This document shows positions 1-10,500 of a stretch of 64,000 nucleotides of DNA, piece by piece. The notes below the pieces were generated by a model, which saw only the letters and a list, made by a program, of their open reading frames with translations, was not told the DNA's origin and did no database searches. The stretch spans positions 310,001 to 374,000 of the forward strand of contig CAXXFE010000001.1 of the NCBI GenBank assembly GCA_963666825.2. The letters run 5' to 3'. Every line of letters begins with the position of its first letter. The first letter of the stretch is position 1. The position numbers were made by a program, and so were the translations under genes. This DNA is from Saccharicrinis sp963666825 (GTDB taxonomy: Bacteria; Bacteroidota; Bacteroidia; Bacteroidales; Marinilabiliaceae).

Positions 1-674
1 CCTTTTGCCAATGGTGATGCACACAACATGCTTACAGATATACCTCCTGCTGACTCACCAAAAATTGTAACTTTATCAGGGTCGCCTCCAAATTGTGCAA
101 TATTTTTTTGCACCCATTTCAATCCGGCAATCTGGTCTAACAAACCATAGTTTCCTGAAACACCATCAGGGCTTTCTGCACTCAATTCAGGATGAGCCAA
201 AAATCCCAATTGCCCCACACGGTAAGCAATACTTACAAACACTACTCCTTTGTTAGCCAAAGCTTGTCCATCGTAAACAGGTTCCGAAGTACTGCCAAAA
301 CTGAAACCTCCACCATAAATCCAAACCAACACAGGCACTTTTTCATCGGTAGATTTTGCTGGTGTCCAAACATTCAGGTACAAACAGTCTTCACTTTTTC
401 CAGATGGTGGATTACCTCCCTGCATTGGTCCCGAGGCATATTCTGTTACCTGTTTTACGCCCTCCCATTTTTCGGCAGGCTGAGGAGCTTTCCAACGCAA
501 GTCTCCCACCGGAGGTTTTGCGAAAGGAATTCCTTTAAAAATGGTTAAGTTTTCAGTAACCGTTCCTTGTAAAATACCTTCTTCAACTTTCACCTGCCCA
601 GGCTCTAAAGAAGGTTTACAAGAAGTAGCCATTATCATTGCAACGATGCTTACTATAAAAATTATCTTTCTCAT
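1..674 (-). CDS. Carboxylesterase type B, lipoprotein (3' end outside window)
   Basis: Reading down the minus strand from ATG at 674, the frame stays open to the window edge, giving about 224 residues of an alpha/beta-hydrolase of the type-B carboxylesterase (para-nitrobenzyl esterase) family. The start has a lipoprotein signal ending ATSC (Cys at about residue 19). The family signatures EDCLYLNVW and FGESAGG are both present; the nucleophile Ser is about residue 208. The Glu and His of the triad lie beyond the edge. It begins 12 bases after the stop of the upstream CE1-like esterase, so the two are probably co-transcribed and act together on acyl or aryl esters of plant or algal polysaccharide. 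The family call is firm; the substrate is inferred from context only. Confidence 0.88.
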   Translation of the reverse strand, partial: MRKIIFIVSIVAMIMATSCKPSLEPGQVKVEEGILQGTVTENLTIFKGIPFAKPPVGDLRWKAPQPAEKWEGVKQVTEYASGPMQGGNPPSGKSEDCLYLNVWTPAKSTDEKVPVLVWIYGGGFSFGSTSEPVYDGQALANKGVVFVSIAYRVGQLGFLAHPELSAESPDGVSGNYGLLDQIAGLKWVQKNIAQFGGDPDKVTIFGESAGGISVSMLCASPLAK

Positions 675-686
675 ATATCTAATTTC

Positions 687-1844
687 TTATCTAAATAATT
701 TTTGTGCAAGTTCTTTTAAACTCCTGCGCCATGTTAAAAATTCGTGGCCAGTATTCTCCGAAACATATGAAACGGCATTAAACCCGGCTGCATTTAACCC
801 TTCTGCTGCATTTTTCACTCGCTCTGGGTTTTCGCGGCTGCCACAGCTTAAGAAAATAAGCTTTACCGATGATTTATCTTTTATATCCTCAGGCGCATAA
901 ACGCCGCCACTCAAAAGTGCATAATATGAAAACACTTCCGGTTTATTTAGGGTAATCAACTTGGTTTCAAAACCGCCCATCGATAAGCCTGCCATTGCAC
1001 GGTTATCTGAACCTTTAAGCGTGAGGAAGTTTTCTTCGACATATGGGATTAATTCATCAACCAATACTGTCTGAAACGGCGTAATGTCGAATGATTTTAA
1101 CCCTCCAAATTTTGTTTCGTTGGTCATTCCGTAAGTCATTACAATAATGAACGGCTTAGCTTTTCCTTCGGCAATAAGGTTGTCCATGATAAGGTTAGCA
1201 CGCCCTTGATTAGACCAGGCAGTTTCATCCTCGCCCCATCCATGCTGAAGGTATAAAACCGGATATTTTACAGAAGGGTTTTTACCGTACCCAGGAGGTG
1301 TATATACAAATGCCCTTCGAATTGAATCTGTACTCTCTGAAGGAAATAGAATTTGCTCTACTTTACCGTGAGGCACATCTTTTAATGCATAGAAATCACG
1401 GTCATGGGCAGGTATTTCGATACCGCTTTCCCAACGAAGTGAACCAAAGTAATTCATGGCACCCGGATCGTTAAAAATACCGCCATCAATAGTTAAATGA
1501 TAATAATGGAAACCCTCATCCATTGGGCCTTCTGTAGTCCCCATCCAAGTGCCATCTTCCACTTTTTTAAGAATGGTGCCGCCCCTTCCGCCAAGGCCTA
1601 AGCTAACGCGGACACTGTCTGCATCTGGCGCCTCTATTTTAAAACGGGCATATCCTTGCGAATTGACCATTGGATATTGTTTTCCCGGCTGATTTAAAAC
1701 CGAAGGCTTAAAATCTTCGATAATATTAGCAGGCTCAGTTGACTCTGCTGTCTCAGAAGATGCTGTTGGAGCTGTTGGGGAAACACAACTACTTACTGCG
1801 ATAGACAATATGACAGCAAAGTTTAATAAATGCTTTTTTTTCAT
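687..1844 (-). CDS. CE1-like esterase (Esterase D/feruloyl type) with N-terminal beta-sandwich, lipoprotein
   Basis: This 385-residue lipoprotein (lipobox SSC, Cys20) has an E-set-like beta domain at about 55-155, followed by an alpha/beta-hydrolase of the putative esterase family at about 165-385. The nucleophile is Ser288 in GLSMGG and the catalytic His is His367 in NTGHEF. In family members I recall, the acid is the Asp of a CGxxD motif; here the aligned position is Glu338 (CGSRE), which is unusual. Such enzymes remove feruloyl or acetyl groups from hemicellulose. The gene follows the GH3 after a hairpin and a leader repeat (1866-1956), and precedes the carboxylesterase by 12 bases. The ATG at 1844 lies about 21 bases after the leader repeat. 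Exact ester specificity cannot be read from the sequence. Confidence 0.85.
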   Translation of the reverse strand: MKKKHLLNFAVILSIAVSSCVSPTAPTASSETAESTEPANIIEDFKPSVLNQPGKQYPMVNSQGYARFKIEAPDADSVRVSLGLGGRGGTILKKVEDGTWMGTTEGPMDEGFHYYHLTIDGGIFNDPGAMNYFGSLRWESGIEIPAHDRDFYALKDVPHGKVEQILFPSESTDSIRRAFVYTPPGYGKNPSVKYPVLYLQHGWGEDETAWSNQGRANLIMDNLIAEGKAKPFIIVMTYGMTNETKFGGLKSFDITPFQTVLVDELIPYVEENFLTLKGSDNRAMAGLSMGGFETKLITLNKPEVFSYYALLSGGVYAPEDIKDKSSVKLIFLSCGSRENPERVKNAAEGLNAAGFNAVSYVSENTGHEFLTWRRSLKELAQKLFR

Positions 1845-1865
1845 ATGATTATAATTTCTTCAATT

Positions 1866-1956
1866 TGCCATATGGAACTCACCAATTTAGTCATTGACTT
1901 CGTCGATCTGACGATTCACCTGTGTGAGGTTGTCTTTCTCATGGCTCGTTTCATAC
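1866..1956 (-). promoter_or_regulatory. Leader repeat copy 1 (upstream of CE1-like esterase)
   Basis: This is a member of a six-copy family in this window. Read on the minus strand it begins TATGAAACGAGCCATGAG and ends GGTGAGTTCCATA. The two ends can pair as TATG/CATA, AAC/GTT and GCC/GGT (one G-U pair), with a GA/GA internal mismatch. Inside is a small GAG/CTC hairpin, then an extra TCGTC/GACGA hairpin. The 3' end is about 21 bases from the start codon. I see no known riboswitch in it. Confidence 0.6.
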
Positions 1957-2015
1957 TGGTTTTAATTGATTTTGGTTAATACTTTAAAAATTGGTTGACT
2001 AGCTTTAACAAGAAA

Positions 2016-2045
2016 CACTACCAGTGCCCCAAAGCCCTGGTAGTG
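2016..2045 (-). terminator. Hairpin between GH3 and leader/esterase
   Basis: A perfect 9-bp stem, CACTACCAG with CTGGTAGTG, lies just after the GH3 stop. On the minus strand it is followed by only a weak U-rich tail (tttcttgtt). It may be a terminator or an intercistronic mRNA-stabilising hairpin separating GH97-GH3 from the two esterases. Confidence 0.55.
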
Positions 2046-2083
2046 CTATTTTTATTAATAATGCCAATACTAATCCTATTTGA

Positions 2084-4723
2084 TTAGTTAATGGTAATTT
2101 TTACTGCTTTTAAATCTTTCTCATCAGAACTATTTCCGTAGAATATTTCATATTCGCCTGGAGTTACAGCCATTTTTCGTTGCCCCCAATCGTAAAATTC
2201 GAATGATGATGCAGGCAATTCAATCACTGATTTTTGAGTTTTTCCGGGCTTAATGGTTAACCGCTCATATCCTCTTAAGGTTTTTAACGGCCCATCAATG
2301 TCATTAACCTTGCGCACATATACTTGAACAACTTCTGTTCCTGCATATTTTCCTGAGTTTGTAACAGGTACCGTTAATTTAACAGTTTCGTTAGCCGCAA
2401 TTTTTGTTTTGCTTAAAGAAGCTTTTCCAATTTCGAATTTGGTGTAGCTCAATCCATATCCAAATGGAAAAAGCACATCTGTTGTGTAACGGTAAGTACG
2501 CCCTTTCATTGAGTAATCTTCGAAATCGCCCAACTTCTCTGAATCTTTGTAAAAACTTACAGGCAGTTTTCCTGATGGATTGTAGTCGCCAAATAACACA
2601 TCTGCCACAGCTTGCCCGCCAGATTCACCGCCATACCAGGCTTGTAGAATAGCATCGCAACTTTCGGTTTCAGGTGCAAAGCCAATAGCCGAACCAGAGC
2701 AGTTTACAAAAACCACTTTTTTACCAGCTTCTTTTAATGCCTTTAAACAGTTGCGCTGTACCGATGGCAATTCAATATTTGTGCGGTCGCCTCCTTTAAA
2801 TCCGGGATAGTTAACCGGCATCTCTTCTCCTTCTAACAAAGTAGATAAACCACCAACAAACACCACCACATCAACACCTTTCAACTTATTAATCAGGTTG
2901 GTATAATCAACATCCACCTCTTTTCCGAAGTTAAATTCAATGTTGGCCTGCCAGTTATTTTTCTGTGCATATAAAATTTCAATTTTGTATTTCGTTCCAG
3001 CTTCTACTTTAAATGGAATCCTTGCCGGCAGGGTTCTCCAGTTAGTGTATTTAGTTATTGTTTTGCCATTTACAATTAACTCAAATTCACCTGTAGCACC
3101 TCCTTTGAAAACAATTTCCTGGCTTTCTTCTGGCGTATATTCGGTTTCGTACTTGGCCGAAAATCCTTCCAACTTAACACCAGATGCAAATTCGTGCTGC
3201 CCGGCAGTGGTTAATTTCATTGGGTTTTCTATGTGTGTTACAATAACAACATCGCCACTTCTGTCTGGCGTATTCCAATAAGTGGCTTTAAACCCTTTTT
3301 TGCCTTCCAAAGAACATTTGCCAAAATATGATTGGGTAATTTTATCTTCAACCAAATCACAGGCTTTGTCATAAACAATACTTTTTTCTGAGATTTTTGT
3401 TTTTATGCCATCTAAAATAGTAATGGTACGAACAGGAGTGCCGTTATAATTCCCCCAAAGCATTGGTTCGTCATCGGCATTTGGCCCGATAACAGCAATT
3501 TTTTCGGCCGATTTTGACAAAGGCAACACATTGTTTTTATTCTGAAGCAAAGTCATTGACTGTTGCGCCATTTCCAAAGCAATCTGGCGGTGCTTGTCAT
3601 TATTTAAAATAGAAGGCGAAATTTTAGACCAAGGTACAATGGCATCATCATCCATCTCTCCTAAATCAAAACGGCCAATCAATACACGCAATAAACTGGT
3701 ATTGATATCTTCCTCTTTAATCAAATCTCGCTCAACAGCTTCGGGCAGATTTTTGAACGGGTAATTTTCCCAAACACACTCCACATCTGTTCCGGCAAGG
3801 ACTGCTTTTGCTGAAGCATGGACTGCATCGGAAGACACCTTATGGGTAGTAAAAAAGTCGGTAACAGCACCACAATCCGAGACTACTAAATATTTATAGC
3901 CCCACTCATCGCGAAGGATTCGTTGCAACAAACGGGTGTTTCCACAACAAGGCTCATCGTCTAAACGTTGGTAAGCACACATCACCTGGCGCACATCGGA
4001 CTCCTGAACCAAAGCCTTGAATGTTGGCAAATAGGTTTCGTAAAGTTCCCTTGGATCTACATTATTCAGGTTCAGCTCGTGGCGGCTCCACTCCGGCCCT
4101 GAATGTACAGCGTAGTGTTTTGCGCAAGCTAACAACTTACGGTACTTGGCATCATCTGGCCCTTGTAACCCCTTTACTACTGCAACACCCATCTTTGAAG
4201 TCAGGTAAGGGTCTTCGCCATAAGTCTCCTGTCCACGCCCCCAACGAGGGTCGCGAAAAATATTAACATTTGGCGTCCATACCGAAAGGCTTAAGAAACG
4301 CTTGTTCTTTTCGCCTTTTTGACGCGCCTCGTTGTATTTGGCACGCGCTTCATCAGAAACTGCATTAAATATGTCATATACCAACGATTCGTTAAATGAA
4401 GCAGCCATACCCAACGGTTCCGGGAACACAGTCACATTTCCGGTATTGGCATAACCATGCAGTGCTTCGCTCCACCAGTTAAAACGTTTTATACCAAAAC
4501 GCGGAATTGGGTCGGACTGGTCGCACATTAACGCAGCTTTTTCTTCCAAGGTTAACCTTGAAATTAAATCTTTAGCCCTCTCCTCAGAACTTAGTTCCGG
4601 ATTTTGAAAAGGATATTTCTGCGCAGATAAATTAATTGTGAGCACAAGCATGGCTGATATACTTAGCCATTTTCTTAAGTTTGATAGAGGTTTCGTCTCC
4701 ATTGAATTTATTTTTTTTACCAA
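2084..4723 (-). CDS. GH3 family enzyme with PA14 insert (beta-xylosidase/beta-glucosidase type)
   Basis: This 879-residue exported protein carries a signal peptide; the start may be the ATG at 4723 or the in-frame Met8 at 4702. The GH3 N-terminal TIM barrel covers about 40-380. The nucleophile is Asp283 in VVSDCGAV, and KHYAVHSG and the WGRGQETYGEDP loop are both present. A PA14-like beta domain starting near KGFKATYW is inserted in the second alpha/beta domain (about 475-620). The fibronectin-III-like C-terminal domain (GTEVVQVYVRK) follows. The layout matches xylan 1,4-beta-xylosidase-type GH3 enzymes; beta-glucosidase activity is equally possible. It follows GH97 by 61 bases and so sits in the same transcription unit. 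It has no leader repeat of its own. Confidence 0.88.
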   Translation of the reverse strand: MVKKINSMETKPLSNLRKWLSISAMLVLTINLSAQKYPFQNPELSSEERAKDLISRLTLEEKAALMCDQSDPIPRFGIKRFNWWSEALHGYANTGNVTVFPEPLGMAASFNESLVYDIFNAVSDEARAKYNEARQKGEKNKRFLSLSVWTPNVNIFRDPRWGRGQETYGEDPYLTSKMGVAVVKGLQGPDDAKYRKLLACAKHYAVHSGPEWSRHELNLNNVDPRELYETYLPTFKALVQESDVRQVMCAYQRLDDEPCCGNTRLLQRILRDEWGYKYLVVSDCGAVTDFFTTHKVSSDAVHASAKAVLAGTDVECVWENYPFKNLPEAVERDLIKEEDINTSLLRVLIGRFDLGEMDDDAIVPWSKISPSILNNDKHRQIALEMAQQSMTLLQNKNNVLPLSKSAEKIAVIGPNADDEPMLWGNYNGTPVRTITILDGIKTKISEKSIVYDKACDLVEDKITQSYFGKCSLEGKKGFKATYWNTPDRSGDVVIVTHIENPMKLTTAGQHEFASGVKLEGFSAKYETEYTPEESQEIVFKGGATGEFELIVNGKTITKYTNWRTLPARIPFKVEAGTKYKIEILYAQKNNWQANIEFNFGKEVDVDYTNLINKLKGVDVVVFVGGLSTLLEGEEMPVNYPGFKGGDRTNIELPSVQRNCLKALKEAGKKVVFVNCSGSAIGFAPETESCDAILQAWYGGESGGQAVADVLFGDYNPSGKLPVSFYKDSEKLGDFEDYSMKGRTYRYTTDVLFPFGYGLSYTKFEIGKASLSKTKIAANETVKLTVPVTNSGKYAGTEVVQVYVRKVNDIDGPLKTLRGYERLTIKPGKTQKSVIELPASSFEFYDWGQRKMAVTPGEYEIFYGNSSDEKDLKAVKITIN

Positions 4724-4784
4724 ATTGAAATTGGATTTAATGCAATTCTTTATGTTGATTCAATATTGATATTAACTCCTAATT

Positions 4785-6710
4785 CTAATTAATTATTGGT
4801 TTTAATTCAGCAGCAAAACCACCACGGCGCAACATTTTCACATCAATTGTACTTGTATAATCCACCACCATATGTTTTACAGAGAAGGTTTTATCATGAA
4901 TGCCATCGCTGATTAATGTCAGTTTATATTTTACATTTTCAGGTAAGAAACTGAAATTCAGCTTATGCCTTTTTTCTTTCTGCATCCCCGAAATTCCACC
5001 AATGTACCAATTGGCTCCTTTTTGGCGTGCCATAACAGTAAATTCTCCCGGATAACCATCCAATAGATTTGTATCATCCCAGGTATTTGGCACAGTTTTC
5101 AAAAAGCTTTTAGCAGCATCGGGCAATTCGTAATAACCTTCGGGGCGGTCGGCCATGTGCTGCATAGCTGATTCAAACAATACACTTAATGCCAATTCGT
5201 GGCCATAAGAAGTAATGTGAGGATATTGTGAGTTGGTAAACGTTACCGGCGTATAATCCATGGAACCTACTACATTGCGGGTAAATGGCAAAACGGCATT
5301 ATGTACAGGCGCAGTTGTTGTTAACTCAGGGCCGTTATTGTACCACTCTGCCCCTCTTACGCCTTCGTAAGTCATTAAATGCGGATAGGTCCTTTGCCAG
5401 CCACGAGGCACCAAACAGCCATGGAAGTAAACCATTATCTCGAATTTTGCTGCATCTTCCAAAATATCGAGGTAATAATTAATCATGTCTTGTTTTTCAC
5501 TTTCAAAAAAGTCAACCTTCACACCTACAACACCCAATTTCTTTAACTTGGCAAACTCTTCCATACGGTTGTCATGAGTTAACATTCGGTCTTTTGGCGT
5601 AGCGCCAACCCAGGTATGCTCACCTCCCGAATTGTACCACATCAATGGTTTAACTCCTAACGAATGAATGTATTTTAAGGCATCTTCCAGATTACCGCCA
5701 TTAGTCATGGCATCCCACTCCCAATCCAAAAGCGTATAATCCCATCCCATCGAAGCTGCTAAATCGGCAAATTTGCATACTGTTTGATAATCTTTTGTAC
5801 CATGATTATCTGACCAATAGTTCCATGATGCCACACCTGGTTTAATCCAATCAGTATCAGCAATCACCGAAGGGGCAGATACGTCATTTACCAAAGTAGA
5901 TTCCACAATATCCGCAAGGCTTCCCATTACAATTACCCTCCAAGGCGATTTCCAAGGAAGCGTTACAGTTGGATGTACTTCGCCAGTGCCCCTTCCATTC
6001 CATTCATCAGGAAAGGTTAATTTATATTTGTTCTTGTCGCCATAGTTCGTCAGTTTGGAACCACAAAAATTACGGTTAACATCGGCTTCGTGAATCAAAA
6101 ACCAGCAAGAGGTATCGGGTGTGCTAAAAAGTGCAGGATACGCCCAATCTTTTTGCTCTGAGCCATCGACCATTCTAGCATACAAACCTTCATTAGCCGG
6201 GTTAAATTTCTCTAACCAACGCACTGTACTATCCGGGATTGAATAGGCAGTTAACTCATCGGTTACTTTATAAGTCGCGCCCTTACCAGGAATTTCATAA
6301 CGAAAAACAACGCCATCGTTATACGCACGAATAATAAGGTTGAATTTTATTTTGTTTGAATTTTCGAAAGAAACCATCACTTCGTTGCCAAAATTGCTGC
6401 AATGAGCTTTTTTCCCGTGCAACATAGTATATTCTTCATATATCGATTTAGGTTTTCCTGTTTTGATATATTTAAGGTTGCTTGAAAAATCATGCTCCGA
6501 ACAAACAAGACCCATATCTATCTTTGGAATTACTTCTTTTTGATTTTCAACATTACCATAATTTATTTTTAAATACCACTCCCCTCTTTGTTGATTATAA
6601 AGTTGAACATTTACCTGTTTATTAGGAGATATAAGAGATACAGTTTGAGAATTGACAAAAGATATCGAGATTATAAAAATTAAAGTTATAGAACCAATTC
6701 TTTTTTTCAT
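4785..6710 (-). CDS. GH97 glycoside hydrolase, retaining type (alpha-galactosidase-like)
   Basis: This 641-residue protein has a signal peptide (about 1-21). The order is the GH97 N-terminal beta-sandwich (about 22-280), a TIM barrel with the family motif GVASWNYWSDNHG (about 292-304) and LLDWEWD, and a C-terminal beta domain. In characterised retaining GH97 enzymes an Asp is the nucleophile; here GVKVDFF places it at Asp400. The acid/base is likely Glu449 in TYEGVRG. The inverting SusB-type glucosidases lack this Asp, so a retaining alpha-galactosidase-like enzyme is favoured. It is the first gene of the minus-strand unit and is preceded by leader repeat copy 2. The protein is likely periplasmic. 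Confidence 0.88.
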   Translation of the reverse strand: MKKRIGSITLIFIISISFVNSQTVSLISPNKQVNVQLYNQQRGEWYLKINYGNVENQKEVIPKIDMGLVCSEHDFSSNLKYIKTGKPKSIYEEYTMLHGKKAHCSNFGNEVMVSFENSNKIKFNLIIRAYNDGVVFRYEIPGKGATYKVTDELTAYSIPDSTVRWLEKFNPANEGLYARMVDGSEQKDWAYPALFSTPDTSCWFLIHEADVNRNFCGSKLTNYGDKNKYKLTFPDEWNGRGTGEVHPTVTLPWKSPWRVIVMGSLADIVESTLVNDVSAPSVIADTDWIKPGVASWNYWSDNHGTKDYQTVCKFADLAASMGWDYTLLDWEWDAMTNGGNLEDALKYIHSLGVKPLMWYNSGGEHTWVGATPKDRMLTHDNRMEEFAKLKKLGVVGVKVDFFESEKQDMINYYLDILEDAAKFEIMVYFHGCLVPRGWQRTYPHLMTYEGVRGAEWYNNGPELTTTAPVHNAVLPFTRNVVGSMDYTPVTFTNSQYPHITSYGHELALSVLFESAMQHMADRPEGYYELPDAAKSFLKTVPNTWDDTNLLDGYPGEFTVMARQKGANWYIGGISGMQKEKRHKLNFSFLPENVKYKLTLISDGIHDKTFSVKHMVVDYTSTIDVKMLRRGGFAAELKPIIN

Positions 6711-6730
6711 GTGTTTATTTTTCTTTTAAT

Positions 6731-6804
6731 TGCCACATGGAACTTGCCGAAAAAACAATCATTCTCATGTGTGAGAAAAAATTTCTCATGGCTCGTTTCA
6801 TATA
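6731..6804 (-). promoter_or_regulatory. Leader repeat copy 2 (upstream of GH97)
   Basis: On the minus strand this reads TATATGAAACGAGCC, then a GAGAAA/TTTCTC hairpin, then GGCAAGTTCCATGTGG. The terminal pairing is kept with one G-U pair (ATATG/CATGT), and AAC/GTT and GCC/GGC are perfect. The 3' end lies about 20 bases before the GH97 start. It is the same family as the copies at 1866, 12270, 18113, 18203 and 18292. Confidence 0.62.
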
Positions 6805-7080
6805 ATAATATATAACATTACTTAATACCGAAAACTAGCTGATTTACAATACTTAAATCTTGCCTTTAAAAACAACTAAAGTATCTAATTTTAATCTACC
6901 CAATTATCGATTTTAGATATATGAATTATGAAATTGGATAAAAATCCAAATAAGATTAAATTCTAAACACTTATTTGGATTTTAATAAACCTTAAGGATT
7001 AAATATCACTTCTAAATAAATCACATTTTTATCGTATATAAAACAATAGGTTTTGTTGCGTTTATTAAGTTAGATGCTTT

Positions 7081-7218
7081 GTTAGCGACCTTTGGGGTAA
7101 GGATGCTAAATATGGTTTTATACTTGCCACCATACTTGCTGAAATTTTGGCCATTGGTACAATATTAAACTTGATATTCAACCCAGCAGAAAAAAGGTTA
7201 GAAGAACTTAATAGTTAA
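7081..7218 (+). pseudogene. C-terminal remnant of an MFS sugar transporter
   Basis: From 7081 the plus strand encodes about 45 residues ending at TAA 7216-7218. They start VSDLWGKDAKYGF, then have a hydrophobic helix (ILATILAEILAIGTILNLIF), then NPAEKRLEELNS. This has the look of the last transmembrane helix and charged tail of a sugar:proton symporter. A stop lies just upstream in frame (7066-7068) and no start codon fits, so it is an orphan fragment, probably from a transporter gene deleted between the GH97 and the sensor gene. The identification is from pattern recognition only. Confidence 0.5.
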
Positions 7219-7535
7219 GAATACCAACATTCATAGAAATTAAGTTGCATTACTCCATAATTAAAACATATATAGTTTAGTTATGCATCTTTCTCAATTA
7301 CAAATAGAAAAAGATGAAGAATAGACCTGTAAAAGCCATTGCAAAGCAATGAAAATTAGTTGAAAACCAGACTATAAATTATTATTGTCTATTGTTTTGC
7401 AAAACTTTCTAATTAATTATTTTTGTAACATGACTTTGTGAATAGACTTAAGCATCTTCACTTAATATTCTTGGGAAGACACTGAAATTCCTAAGTCCCT
7501 TTATTCATTTACCATATATTTGTGAAATATGAATT

Positions 7536-10500
7536 ATGAGGATATTATTGAAATATACGTTTACGATAATATTATTGATTGTAGTTTTTGCAGTTAAGGC
7601 TGAACTGACCAACAACTTATTTGATATAAAACATATTGGTTATGCCGAAGGACTAAGCAGTCAACGCGTATTTTCAATTGTTGAAGATAACAACGGTGCA
7701 ATATGGATGGCCACCAAAGAAGGAATAGATCGTTACAACGGCAATGTGGTAAAAAACTACACGCTATCTGGCAACTTTCACTATAGTGACATGGCCGGAC
7801 GAACACTTCGTTTGCTTTACGACGAACAATACGGGCTATGGGCATACGATAACACTGGAAGAATCTATCGTTATTCTGTGAAGAATGACTCTTTTGAACA
7901 ATACCTGAACTTAGGCCAATACATCAATGGTGAAATCATACTAAACAAACTTTGCCTTGACGGGAAAGGTACATTATGGTTTGGATTAAGTAAAGGACTG
8001 TACAAGAAAGAGACAGATAAACCTATCACTTCTATTATTGAGGGAGAATATATTAATGACATTATATCCTCAGGGCAACAACTTTTTGTTGGTACATCAA
8101 TAGGGGTATTTCAACTTATACCTTCTCAATCCGACAAAATTCAACGGTTGATAGAAGGAAAAGACGTACAAACATTATTCTACCACCATACAGAAAATGA
8201 ACTTTGGATAGGAACATTCAACAATGGACTTTGGGTAATGGATTTGAATACTTCTACCCTACTCACTATGAAGGAACATAATCTCAGTTTTCTTAATCCC
8301 ATAAGAGCTATTACAAAATATGACGCACATACGTTATTGGTAGGAATAGACGGAGGAGGTGTATACACTGTTGATCAAAATTCAAAGAAGTGCCATCTGC
8401 TAATGAGTACAGAAGATAGTACCGACATTTTTTTACGGGGCAACGGCATATATGCTGTCACCAAAGACAATCAAGGAAACATCTGGATAGGAAGTTATAC
8501 AGGAGGGGTATCGGTTGCAATTCTGCAGACATACCCCATTACTATCTTGAACCATCAAAGAGGAAATCCGCAATCTTTAGCAAACAACAATATAAACGAT
8601 ATAGAAGAGGATACAAATGGAAACCAATGGTTTGCCACAGACTTTGGAATTAGCGTGCGAGATACACTTTCTAATAAATGGAGCCATGTATTAAAGGGTG
8701 TTGTGGTAGTTACCTTGTGTAAAGCGGAAAATGGCTCAGTATGGGCAGGAACCTATGGAGATGGACTCTACCTTTTGAATAATCGAAAACAGATTGTCCG
8801 TCATCTTACCAAAGAAGAGGGATTAACAACAAACTACATCTTTTCAATCAAGCAAGATACTGACGGAAACTTATGGGTGGCAGGTTTAGAAGGAAAACTA
8901 CAAATTCTCAACAAGCAAGGACTTCCAAAACAATCATACGATATACAATGGATACATTCCATTGAGGAGGTTGGAGAGGATCGAATAGCAGCCGCTACTG
9001 TAAATGGTTTTTACATTGTCAACAAACGTACCGGAGCTATTCAACACTATGCAACCTCGCAGGAATACAGCCAACAAAGTGCCAGTGCTTATATTATATC
9101 GATGCTATTTAATGCAGACAGCACTGTTTGGCTTGGGACTGAAGGTGGCGGGTTAAACCTGTATGATATGAAAACAAGAAAATTAAAGATGTTCACAACC
9201 TTTGAAGGGATGCCATCCAACGACATATATAGTTTGCAACGAGATATCAGAGGACGCCTATGGGCAAGCACCGGAAAAGGACTTGCTTTAATAGAAAACT
9301 CTCAAGTATCGAATCTCAATTATGTTGGCGATGTAGACAGGGAATATAACAAATCCTCATTTGCCCGATTAGCAAACGGCAAGTTTGTTTATGGCAGCAC
9401 CAATGGAGCTGTTTTAGTTACACCCGATGCAATTACAGTAACAAATTATCAATCTCAATTGAAATTTACCGGCTTGTCAATAGAATATCTTCCTGCGGAT
9501 GAAGAAAAACGCTTACGACCTACTATATTTGACATGCTTGAGAGTGGTATGGTTGAACTGGATTACAAGCACAACTCATTTTCAGTTACTTTTGAGTCCA
9601 TTAACTACCGTTTTCAGCGTGACATCGCATACCAATATATTTTAGATGGATACGAAAAATCATGGAGTAGTCTATCTTCTAATGGTATGGTTCGATATAC
9701 CAATGTATCTCCAGGATCTTATATTCTTAAGGTACGCAGCTTACGCCGTAATAATGGAAAAGTTATATCGGACCAAACGCTTATGTTAACAATTGCTCAG
9801 CCTTGGTGGAATTCTTGGTGGGCATGGATAGTTTACATTAGTATCATAGGCTTTATTTTTCACTTCATTTTGCGCTTTAAAAGAAATCAACTCCAGAAAG
9901 AATACGATGAAGACAAGATAAGGTTCTTTATTAATACTGCGCATGACATCAGAACACCTGTAACGCTTATTATGGCACCTTTAGATGACTTGTGCAAGGA
10001 AGAAGGCCTTTCTGACAAATCTCTTTACTTTTTGAAACTGGCCCGAAAAAACACACACAAACTATATACACTCATCTCACAACTATTGGAATTTGAGAAA
10101 GTGGACAGCCACAAACAACAACTTACATTATCTCCACTAAACATAAATAACATACTTACAGAAGAGATATCCAGTTTTCAGCCACTTTGCAACAAAAAAC
10201 AATTGAACTTAAATATCTCTTTGCCTGATGAACAAATATACATTATGGCAGATAGGCATAACATAGAGATACTGTTAGACAATCTTGTTTCCAATGCTTG
10301 CAAATACACAATGCCAGGAGGAGATATCCGCTTAAGCTTAAACTACACCAAACGAAAAGCCATTATAGAAATTAAAGACAGCGGTATAGGCATTCCGAAG
10401 AAGGCTAAAAAACACTTATTTAACAACGTTTATCGAGCCAAAAACACCTTGATAACAAACGAAGACGGAACGGGGTTCGGCCTTTTGCAGGCACATCGTA

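Noticed and set aside
192..548. Plus-strand open frames in 1-675 and similar frames opposite other large genes
   Set aside because: They are antisense to clear family members with conserved motifs and have no recognisable protein features.
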